From Alphaproteobacteria bacterium (GTDB taxonomy: Bacteria > Pseudomonadota > Alphaproteobacteria > Rhizobiales > Aestuariivirgaceae): 10,713 nucleotides of DNA. The translations under genes were made by a program, and so were the position numbers. Location: assembly GCA_026400595.1 (NCBI GenBank), contig JAPLOT010000236.1:1-10713 (forward strand), given 5' to 3'. The notes beneath the pieces are model-generated. The model was not told the origin of the DNA. It did no database searches and saw nothing but the letters and a program-made list of their open reading frames with translations. This document shows, in pieces, positions 1 to 7,051 of this stretch; position 1 is the first letter of the stretch, and every line of letters begins with the position of its first letter.

Positions 1-698
1 CCGCCGGGCGCCAGCCGCGGATCAGGCGCCATGAAGATGACTGGATTGTAGCCCCAGGCATTGCCGAGCCCGTGTTGCGCCAGATGCCGCTCGTCGATCC
101 AGGCCGCCAGCGGCATGAGTTCGACGGTGTCGACGCCCAGCCTCACAAGATGTTCGATCACGCAGGGTTCGGCGAGCGCAGCAACCGTTCCGCGCAGCGC
201 CGGCGGCAGGGCCGGATGCCGCATGGTGAAGGCCTTGACCGGCAGTTCATAAATGAAGCCCGGGCGGGAGGACTGCAGGACGGAGGCATGATCCGCCTCC
301 ACCTCGACAATGCACTTGGGCACGAGCTGCGCCGTCTCTGCGCCACGCCGTGTGAGATCGGCATGGTGCGCAAAGGCGCCGTCGATTCGCGTGGCATAGG
401 GATCGGTCAGCAGCTTCGACACGTCGAAGCGGTACGCCTGCTCCGGTAGCCAGGGGCCATCGGCGCGCAAGCCATAGCGGGTGCCCTGCACGATGCCGTG
501 AACGAAGCCGTAATGCACATCGCCGAGGCGGAACGGCAGGGCGAAGCGTCCCAATTCGAGTTTGCCCGTCTCGTCGAAGATGCAAATGAAGACGCGGGTG
601 GCGTGGCGCGACACGACGGCCACATTGGCGCCATCTCCGATGCAGGTCACGCCAAGTGGTGAAGGTTGCCCTTCCGTGGTTGAGAGACGCAGCGTCAG
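1..698 (-). CDS. glgX: Glycogen debranching enzyme GlgX, N-terminal part, runs off the left edge
   Basis: GlgX is a GH13 isoamylase-type enzyme that hydrolyses alpha-1,6 branches left after phosphorylase action on glycogen. About 232 codons are visible. The N-terminal CBM48-like part shows PSPLGVT (residues 12-18), GANVAVVSRHAT (23-34) and GTRYGLRADGPW (72-83). The start of the catalytic barrel follows, with FIYELPVKAFTM (148-159), LGVDTVELMPLAAWIDERHL (187-206) and WGYNPVIFMAPDPR (215-228). The catalytic residues would lie beyond the window edge. The conserved PLGVT motif must be inside the protein, but no ATG, GTG or TTG lies in frame between it and the preceding in-frame stop. I chose CTG at 698, which overlaps the pgm stop as CTGA and mirrors the ATGA junctions upstream in the operon. 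The fallback start, GTG at 650, would begin inside the conserved motif. The family call is firm; the start is uncertain. Confidence 0.88.
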   Translation of the reverse strand, partial: MTLRLSTTEGQPSPLGVTCIGDGANVAVVSRHATRVFICIFDETGKLELGRFALPFRLGDVHYGFVHGIVQGTRYGLRADGPWLPEQAYRFDVSKLLTDPYATRIDGAFAHHADLTRRGAETAQLVPKCIVEVEADHASVLQSSRPGFIYELPVKAFTMRHPALPPALRGTVAALAEPCVIEHLVRLGVDTVELMPLAAWIDERHLAQHGLGNAWGYNPVIFMAPDPRLAPG

Positions 699-2326
699 GT
701 GATCACCGTTGGCGCGCTGCGGCCGGTGCGCTCCTCGATCTCCGCAATGCCGCGCGACAGCGCGATGAGATCGGCGAGAGCCGCCTGCGTTTCGATGTCA
801 TGACGGCTGGCGTCAGCCTCGTAGCGCTCGATATAGACGCGCAGCGTCGCGCCTGCCGTACCTGTGCCGGAGAGGCGGTAGACGATGCGCGATCCGCCGG
901 CGAAGAGCAGGCGGATGCCCTGGCCGGTGGTGCGCGACCCATCGACCGGATCGTCATAGGCAAAATCATCCGCCGCTTCGATGCCGTGGTGACCCTTGAG
1001 TCTGGGAAGCTTCTCGCGCAGCGCCGCCATCAGTCCGTTCGCAGCCTCCGCGTCCACCTCCTCGTAGTCATGGCGCGAGTAGTAATTGCGGCCAAAGGCC
1101 TGCCAATGTCCCTGCACGATATCCGCCACGCTCTCGCGCCGCCGCGCCAGGATGTTGAGCCACATCAGCACGGCCCAGAGTCCGTCCTTCTCGCGCACAT
1201 GGTTCGAGCCCGTGCCGAAGCTTTCCTCGCCGCAGATCGTGGCCAGTTTCGCGTCCAGAAGATTTCCGAAAAACTTCCAGCCGGTCGGCGTCTCGTAGCA
1301 GGCGATGCGCAGCTTCTCTGCCACGCGATCGGCAGCGGCACTGGTCGGCATGGAGCGCGCGATTCCGGAAAGACCATCCTTGTAGCCCGGCACCAGCGTG
1401 GCATTGGCGGCGAGGATCGCGAGGGAATCGGACGGCGTCACATACATGCCGCGGCCGATGATCAGGTTGCGGTCGCCGTCACCGTCCGAGGCCGCGCCGA
1501 AGTCCGGCCCCGTGGACGAGAGCACGAGGTCGCAGAGTTCCTTGGCATGAACGAGGTTGGGATCGGGATGGTGGCCGCCGAAATCCGGCAGCGGGATGCC
1601 ATTCATCACCGTCCCCGTGGGGAAGCCGAGCAGGCCTTCGAGTATGGCCGTGCCATAAGGGCCTGTGATGGCGCCCATGCCGTCGAACCGCATGGTGAAG
1701 CCGCTGCGGATCAGGGCGCGAATGGCATCGAAGTCGAAGAGCTTCTGCATCAGCGCGGCATAGTCGGCCACCGGGTCGATCACCTCGACGGTCATGCCGC
1801 CCACCCTTGTGGAGCCAACGCGCCCCAAATCGACATCGGGTCCCTTGACGATCCTGTAGGACGTGATCGCTCTCGTCTTGGCGTAGATGGCGTCGGTAAG
1901 CCCTTCCGGTGCCGGACCGCCATTCGCGGCATTGAACTTGATGCCGAAATCACCGTCCGGTCCCCCCGGATTATGGCTGGCCGAGAGGATGATGCCGCCA
2001 AAAGCCTTGTACTTGCGGATGATGTTGGAGGCCGCCGGGGTGGAGAGCAGCCCGTCGCGACCGGCCATCACCTTGCCGAAACCATTGGCAGCCGCCATGC
2101 GGATGGCGGTCTGCACCACCTCCGTGTTGTAGTATCGGCCGTCTCCGCCGATGACCAGCGTCTTGCCCCCATATCCGTCGAGCGCATCGAAGATCGACTG
2201 GATGAAATTCTCGGCATAATGCGGCTGCTGGAAGACCGGTACCTTCTTGCGCAGGCCCGACGTGCCGGGCTTCTGGCCCTCGAAGGGTTTGGTCGTGATG
2301 GTTTCGATCATCGAGGCTCTGCTCAT
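695..2326 (-). CDS. pgm: Phosphoglucomutase (alpha-D-glucose phosphate-specific)
   Basis: Interconverts glucose-6-phosphate and glucose-1-phosphate in the cytoplasm, feeding GlgC and taking up the product of GlgP. The 543-residue protein has the usual length and the alpha-D-phosphohexomutase layout. KPGTSGLRKKV is at 19-29. The phosphoserine loop ILSASHNPGG is at 113-122, with Ser117 as the expected phosphorylated residue. The metal loop DGDGDR is at 281-286, the sugar-binding GEESFG at 366-371, and the C-terminal phosphate-binding RLSGTGTAG at 484-492. The ATG at 2326 overlaps the glgA stop by four bases (ATGA). No Shine-Dalgarno sequence is evident, which suits translational coupling. An internal ATG at 2311 (MIETITTKPF) is closer to where many family members begin and remains possible. 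Its TGA at 695-697 overlaps the proposed glgX start. All key motifs are intact. Confidence 0.96.
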   Translation of the reverse strand: MSRASMIETITTKPFEGQKPGTSGLRKKVPVFQQPHYAENFIQSIFDALDGYGGKTLVIGGDGRYYNTEVVQTAIRMAAANGFGKVMAGRDGLLSTPAASNIIRKYKAFGGIILSASHNPGGPDGDFGIKFNAANGGPAPEGLTDAIYAKTRAITSYRIVKGPDVDLGRVGSTRVGGMTVEVIDPVADYAALMQKLFDFDAIRALIRSGFTMRFDGMGAITGPYGTAILEGLLGFPTGTVMNGIPLPDFGGHHPDPNLVHAKELCDLVLSSTGPDFGAASDGDGDRNLIIGRGMYVTPSDSLAILAANATLVPGYKDGLSGIARSMPTSAAADRVAEKLRIACYETPTGWKFFGNLLDAKLATICGEESFGTGSNHVREKDGLWAVLMWLNILARRRESVADIVQGHWQAFGRNYYSRHDYEEVDAEAANGLMAALREKLPRLKGHHGIEAADDFAYDDPVDGSRTTGQGIRLLFAGGSRIVYRLSGTGTAGATLRVYIERYEADASRHDIETQAALADLIALSRGIAEIEERTGRSAPTVIT

Positions 2327-3547
2327 GCTGCGGTCAGGGTGCGGTAGAGGTCAGCATAGCGTGCGGCACTCCGGTCCCACGACACGTCCGTCTCCATGCC
2401 GCGGCGCTGCATGGAACCCCAGGCCTTGGCATCCGCATGGACGCCCGCGGCCCGCGACAGTGCGTGCTGCAGGGACGGCCCATCCACCGGCGAAAACTGG
2501 AAGCCGGTGGCAACGCCGGCATTGAGCGCTGCATCGTTGGCATCGATGACCGTATCGGCGAGACCCCCGGTGCGCGCCACCACGGGGACACAGCCGTAAC
2601 GCAGGCCATAGAGCTGGGTCAGGCCGCAAGGCTCGAAACGCGACGGCACCAGGATGGTGTCTGCGCCCGCCTGCAGCAGATGCGAGAGGCCCTCGTCATA
2701 ACCGATGACGGCGCCGATGCGGCCCTTGTGGCGCTGGCTTGCAGCCTGAAGACCAGCCTCCAGAGGTGCCTCGCCTGTTCCGATGAGGGCGAGCCGCGCG
2801 CCCGATGCCACCACCTCGTCCAGCGACTCGACGAAGATGTCCATGCCCTTCTGCCAGGTGAGGCGGCTTACCACTGCGTGGAGAATCCCGTCGCCTTCCT
2901 CAAGTCCGAAGCGCTTTTCTACTTCGCGCTTGTTGGCGCGGCGGCGGTTCAGGGTCTTGGCCGTGTAGGTGGCGGCAATGTTCCGGTCATCGGCCGGGTT
3001 CCAGACCCTGGTGTCGATGCCGTTGACGATGCCGCTCAACACCGCGTGGCGCGCCCGCAGCAGGCCATCGAGACCCATGCCGTAGTCGGGTGTGCAGATC
3101 TCCTGAGCGTAGGAGGGGCTCACGGTCGAGATGGCATTGGCGGTTGCCAGACCGCCCTTGAGGAAGCTCACGCTGCCGTAGTACTCGACGCCATCGATGG
3201 CGAAGGCGGCGGCGGGGAGCTGAAGCGACGCGAAGATCGAGGCGGGGAACTGTCCCTGGAAAGCGATGTTGTGGACGGTGAGCAGCGTCTTCGGTCCGCC
3301 AAGGAACTTCACATAGACCGAAGCGAGAGCTGCCTGCCAGTCGTGGAGGTGCAGGACATCGGGCTGATAGCCGGGAATGATGCCGCGTGCCACTTCGGCT
3401 GCCGCCCGGGACAGCGCCGCGAAACGCTGGGCATTGTCCGGCCAGTCCTTGCCGTCCGGCCCGAGATAGGGATTGCCCGTCCGGTCATAGAGATGCGGCG
3501 CATCGATGGCGATGAGATCGAGGCCGCCGGCCTTGCCCCACCTTCAT
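2323..3547 (-). pseudogene. glgA: Glycogen synthase GlgA, N-terminus deleted and out of frame with its own ATG
   Basis: GlgA is the GT5 enzyme that adds glucose from ADP-glucose to glycogen. Most of the family sequence is present: GLDLIAIDAPHLYDR just after the junction, DVLHLHDWQAAL, HNIAFQGQFP, SRLTWQKGMDIF and, near the end, PSRFEPCGLTQLYGLRYG and RTGGLADTV. It lies in one frame from 3543 to 2323. The first 50 of these codons (3543-3394) contain no ATG, GTG or TTG; the first normal start is GTG at 3393, giving 356 residues against about 480 in the family. An ATG at 3547 overlaps the glgC stop as ATGA, just where glgA should begin, and reads MKV as GlgA proteins often do. It then stays in another frame and stops after 20 codons. 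About 70-75 residues are missing, including the N-terminal KTGGL nucleotide-binding loop. I infer a 5' deletion with frame change; an assembly error is the alternative. The remaining 356-residue ORF is unlikely to be an active synthase. Confidence 0.85.
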
Positions 3548-4809
3548 GTGGCGAGACGATCGATCATGGGCTTGGTGATGAGGCAGACACCGCTGGCGGT
3601 GCGGCGGAAGCGCTTGGCATCGAGTTCCGGATCCTCGCCGACGACAAGTCCTTCAGGGATATCGACGCGGCTGTCGATCACCACCTTCTTCAGGGAAACA
3701 TTTCGACCGATATTCACATTGGGCAGCACCACCGCCTCCTCGAGCGACGAGAAGGAATTCACCCGCACATTTGTGAAGAGCATGGCGCGCTTGATCGAGG
3801 CGCCCGAGACGATGCAGCCACCCGAGACCAGCGAGGCCACGGCATTGCCCCTCCGGCCTTCGAGGTCATGCACGAACTTGGCGGGCGGTGTCACTTCGCT
3901 GTAGGTCCAGATCGGCCAGTTCTGATCATAAAGGTCCAGTGCCGGGAGCGTTTCGGTGAGGTCGATGTTGGCTTCCCAATAGGCATCGACGGTTCCGACA
4001 TCGCGCCAGTAGGCCTCCGTCTCCTGGGCCGAGCGCACGCAGGAATTGGTGAAGCGGTGCGCCACCGCCTTGCCGTGCTTGACGATGTGCGGGATGATGT
4101 CCTTGCCGAAATCGCGGCTGGAGGTCTTGTCGGCGGCATCGCGGCGCAGGTGATCGGCCAGCGCTGCGGTTTCGAAGACATAGATGCCCATCGAGGCCAG
4201 CGCCTTGTCGGGCGCGCCGGGAATGCCAGGCGGATCCTTCGGCTTTTCCACGAAGGCCGTGATGCGGTCCTTGGTGTCCACCGCCATAACGCCGAAGCCG
4301 GTGGCCTCCATGCGCGGCACCTCAAGGCAACCGATGGTGACGTCGGCGCCTGAGTCGACATGCTGCTGCAGCATCAGCTCGTAGTCCATCTTGTAGATGT
4401 GGTCGCCAGCCAGGATCACCATGTATTTCGGGCCGTAGCTCATGATGATGTCGAGGTTCTGATAGACCGCGTCGGCCGTGCCGGCATACCACTGGTCTTC
4501 GGAGACACGCTGCGAGGCGGGCAGGATGTCGAAGCTCTCGTTGCGCTCGGGCCGGAAGAAGTCCCAGCCGCGCTGCATGTGGCGGATCAGGCTGTGCGCC
4601 TTGTACTGGGTAGCGACCCCGATCCGGCGGATGCCCGAGTTGAGCGCGTTGGACAGCGCGAAGTCGATGATGCGGGACTTGCAGCCGAAGGGCACGGCGG
4701 GCTTGGCCCGCTTGTCGGTCATTTCCATGAGGCGGCTGCCCCGGCCGCCGGCCAGCACATAGGCCATGGCATCGCGGGCCAGTGGCGAAACCTTGCGCAA
4801 CTCCGACAT
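3544..4809 (-). CDS. glgC: Glucose-1-phosphate adenylyltransferase (ADP-glucose pyrophosphorylase)
   Basis: Makes ADP-glucose from glucose-1-phosphate and ATP, the committed and allosterically controlled step of bacterial glycogen synthesis. The 421-residue protein has the full family layout. The nucleotidyltransferase domain carries AYVLAGGRGSRL (16-27), KPAVPFGCKSRIIDF (36-50), WYAGTADAVYQN (107-118), LAGDHIYKMDY (133-143, with the metal-binding Asp136) and FVEKP (186-190, with the sugar-phosphate-binding Lys189). A C-terminal left-handed beta-helix follows from about residue 320, with hexapeptide-like turns such as VLPNVNIGRNVSL. The ATG at 4809 is preceded by a strong ribosome-binding site. 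Its TGA at 3544-3546 overlaps an ATG that should start glgA. Enzymes of this type from rhizobia are typically activated by fructose-6-phosphate and pyruvate; that is family knowledge and not visible here. The gene looks intact, though the next enzyme in the pathway is broken. Confidence 0.97.
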   Translation of the reverse strand: MSELRKVSPLARDAMAYVLAGGRGSRLMEMTDKRAKPAVPFGCKSRIIDFALSNALNSGIRRIGVATQYKAHSLIRHMQRGWDFFRPERNESFDILPASQRVSEDQWYAGTADAVYQNLDIIMSYGPKYMVILAGDHIYKMDYELMLQQHVDSGADVTIGCLEVPRMEATGFGVMAVDTKDRITAFVEKPKDPPGIPGAPDKALASMGIYVFETAALADHLRRDAADKTSSRDFGKDIIPHIVKHGKAVAHRFTNSCVRSAQETEAYWRDVGTVDAYWEANIDLTETLPALDLYDQNWPIWTYSEVTPPAKFVHDLEGRRGNAVASLVSGGCIVSGASIKRAMLFTNVRVNSFSSLEEAVVLPNVNIGRNVSLKKVVIDSRVDIPEGLVVGEDPELDAKRFRRTASGVCLITKPMIDRLAT

Positions 4810-4814
4810 CGATA

Positions 4815-4823
4815 CTCCCTCCC
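4815..4823 (-). promoter_or_regulatory. Ribosome-binding site of glgC
   Basis: On the minus strand GGGAGGGAG stands 5 nt before the ATG at 4809. It lies inside the 32 bp gap after the glgB stop, so glgC can start translation independently, unlike the three genes after it, which show no clear Shine-Dalgarno sequence. Confidence 0.75.
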
Positions 4824-4841
4824 GGTACTGGTCTTCTTTTC

Positions 4842-7037
4842 TTATCCGTCAAACAGGAAATACAAAGTTGCCAGCGGCGGCAAGAGGACTTTCGCGGAGG
4901 CCGGCTTGCCATGGCTGGCAACCGCCTCGGCCTGGATTTCCCCCATGTTGCCCAGCCCGCTGCCGCCATAGGCCGCGGCATCGCTGTTCAGAACCTCGCG
5001 CCAGCGTCCGGCCCGAGGCAGGGGCAGCACATAGCCCTCGCGCGGCACGGGGGTGAAATTGGAGACGACCACCACCGGCGGATCGCCGCCACCCGAATAG
5101 CGGGCCCAGGCATAGACCGAGTTCTGGTTGTCGTCGGCGATCAGCCAGTCAAAGCCCTCCGGTTCGCAATCGCGGGCATGCAGGGCCGGCAGCGTGCGGT
5201 AACGTCCGTTGAGGTCGCGCACAAGGGACTGCATGCCCTTGTGCGGGGCGTGATCGAGCAGGTGCCAGTCCAGGCTGCGGGCCTCAGACCATTCCGTCCA
5301 GGGCGCCATCTCCTGGCCCATGAAGAGAAGCTTCTTGCCCGGATAGCCCCACATGAAGGCGTAGAAGGCGCGGAGCGTCGCGAATTTCTGCCAGTCATCG
5401 CCTGCCATCTTGGCAAGCAACGAGCCCTTGCCGTGCACCACCTCGTCGTGCGAGAGCGGCAGCACGAAGTTCTCGGAAAAGGCATAGAGCAGGCCGAAGG
5501 TCAGCTCGTTGTGATGATGCTGGCGGTAGATCGGCTCGCGCTTCAGATACTGCAGCGTGTCGTGCATGAAACCCATGTTCCACTTGAAGCCGAAGCCGAG
5601 ACCGCCTGTGTGCGATGGTTGCGAGACGCCGGGGAAGGCGGTCGATTCCTCGGCGATGGTCACGATGCCTGGGTTCTGGCCATAGGATTCGTGGTTCATG
5701 CGCTGCAGGAAGGCGATGGCTTCAAGATTTTCGCGGCCGCCATGGCGATTGGGAATCCACTCGCCGTCCTTGCGCGAGTAGTCGAGATAGAGCATCGAGG
5801 CCACCGCATCGACGCGCAAGCCGTCGAGATGATAGCGCTCGAGCCAGAACAGCGCATTGTTGACGAGAAAGCTCGCCACTTCCTTGCGGCCAAAATTGTA
5901 GATCGCCGTGTTCCAGTCAGGATGAAAGCCCTGGCGCGGATCTTCGTGCTCATAGAGTGCCGTGCCGTCGAAGCGGGCCAGCCCGTGCTCATCGGTCGGG
6001 AAATGCGCCGGAACCCAGTCGAGGATGATGCCGATGCCGGCACGATGGGCCGCATCGACGAAGCGAGCGAAGCCGGCCGGATCGCCGAAGCGCGAGGTCG
6101 GCGCATAGAGGCCGGTTGGCTGGTAGCCCCAGGACGGATCGAAGGGATGCTCGGTGATCGGTAGCAGCTCGATGTGGGTGTAGCCCATGTCGGCGACATA
6201 AGGAATGAGATCGGCAGCCAGCTCGTCATAGCTCAGGAAGGCATTGCCGTCGTTGCGCTTCCACGAACCGAGATGCACCTCATAGATCGACATGGGCATG
6301 CGGCGTGGATCGCGATGGCGCCGCGCCTCGATGTAGGCCTCGTCGTTCCACACCAAGTTGCCTGTCTCAGCCACGCGGGATGCCGTCTTCGGCCGGAGTT
6401 CGGCGTGGAATCCGAAAGGATCGCTCTTCAGCGGAAGCAGCCGCCCGCCCGAATCCAGCAGTTCGAACTTGTAACCCTGCCCGATGGTGGCACCTGGGAC
6501 GAAGATTTCCCAGACGCCGATTTCCATGCGTTTGCGCATGACATGACGGCGGCCGTCCCAGTGATTGAAGTCACCGACAACGGAGACGCGCGACGCATTG
6601 GGCGCCCAGACAGCGAAATGCACGCCGTCATGTCCCTCGTGGCGGATAGGGTGCGCGCCGAGCTTGTCGTAGAGGCGAAGGTGATTGCCCTCGGCCATGT
6701 AGTAGTCGTCGAGCGGGCCCAGCACAGGGCCGAAGAGGTAGGCGTCGAGCACCGTCCAGGTCCCCTGCCCGTTGGCGGCCAGGTAGCGCAGGGCCTGACG
6801 GTCCTTGATCTTGACCGGGCCTTCGAAGAAACCTGCGGCGTGGCGCCGCTCGAGGCGACCGACGGACTTGCCGTCGGCGTCGATGGCCTCGACGCTTTCC
6901 GCGCCGGGAACGACCGTCCGCACGATCCACTGCCGACCTTCGCGGTGAAGTCCGAGCCGCCTGAAGGGATCATCGTGGTGGCCTGCGACCAGCGCCTCAA
7001 CCCCGGCGTCATCGGTCTTCCAGCTGGGTTCGGCCAT
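4842..7037 (-). CDS. glgB: 1,4-alpha-glucan branching enzyme GlgB
   Basis: Cuts alpha-1,4 chains and rejoins them as alpha-1,6 branches in glycogen (GH13). The 731-residue protein has the usual length and layout. An N-terminal branching-enzyme domain is followed by a CBM48 module around 110-220 (YDKLGAHP, FAVWAPNASRVSVVGDFNHWDG). The barrel begins at YEVHLGSWKR (252-261), then ELLPITEHPFDPSWGYQ (290-306). The catalytic residues are Asp410 in DGLRVDAV, Glu463 in TIAEES and the transition-state-stabilising Asp531 in LSHDEVVHGK. The C-terminal all-beta domain ends in YFLFDG. I chose ATG 7037 because a strong Shine-Dalgarno sequence sits 5 nt upstream and the protein then starts MAEPSWKTDD, 13 bp after the glgP stop. 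An in-frame ATG at 7085 would add 16 residues overlapping the end of glgP and lacks support. All catalytic residues are intact. Confidence 0.96.
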   Translation of the reverse strand: MAEPSWKTDDAGVEALVAGHHDDPFRRLGLHREGRQWIVRTVVPGAESVEAIDADGKSVGRLERRHAAGFFEGPVKIKDRQALRYLAANGQGTWTVLDAYLFGPVLGPLDDYYMAEGNHLRLYDKLGAHPIRHEGHDGVHFAVWAPNASRVSVVGDFNHWDGRRHVMRKRMEIGVWEIFVPGATIGQGYKFELLDSGGRLLPLKSDPFGFHAELRPKTASRVAETGNLVWNDEAYIEARRHRDPRRMPMSIYEVHLGSWKRNDGNAFLSYDELAADLIPYVADMGYTHIELLPITEHPFDPSWGYQPTGLYAPTSRFGDPAGFARFVDAAHRAGIGIILDWVPAHFPTDEHGLARFDGTALYEHEDPRQGFHPDWNTAIYNFGRKEVASFLVNNALFWLERYHLDGLRVDAVASMLYLDYSRKDGEWIPNRHGGRENLEAIAFLQRMNHESYGQNPGIVTIAEESTAFPGVSQPSHTGGLGFGFKWNMGFMHDTLQYLKREPIYRQHHHNELTFGLLYAFSENFVLPLSHDEVVHGKGSLLAKMAGDDWQKFATLRAFYAFMWGYPGKKLLFMGQEMAPWTEWSEARSLDWHLLDHAPHKGMQSLVRDLNGRYRTLPALHARDCEPEGFDWLIADDNQNSVYAWARYSGGGDPPVVVVSNFTPVPREGYVLPLPRAGRWREVLNSDAAAYGGSGLGNMGEIQAEAVASHGKPASAKVLLPPLATLYFLFDG

Positions 7038-7042
7038 ACGGT

Positions 7043-7051
7043 CCTTCTCCT
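7043..7051 (-). promoter_or_regulatory. Ribosome-binding site that fixes the glgB start
   Basis: AGGAGAAGG on the minus strand lies 5 nt before ATG 7037, and its first base is the last base of the glgP TGA. This favours 7037 as the glgB start over the upstream ATG at 7085. Confidence 0.75.

Noticed and set aside
158..634. Three short minus-strand ORFs (158-397, 247-585, 407-634)
   Set aside because: They are in the wrong frames. The frame with first codon bases at positions 2, 5, 8 and so on gives continuous GlgX sequence from 698 to the edge.
656..2347. Long plus-strand ORF (563 codons) antisense to pgm
   Set aside because: Pgm on the other strand has every family motif. The antisense ORF has no recognisable motifs and follows from GC-rich codon bias.
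2437..4353. Very long plus-strand ORF (638 codons) antisense to glgA and glgC
   Set aside because: It is antisense to two recognised genes and spans the junction between them. Its composition (Arg, His, Gly, Asp rich) is typical of mirror-frame shadows.
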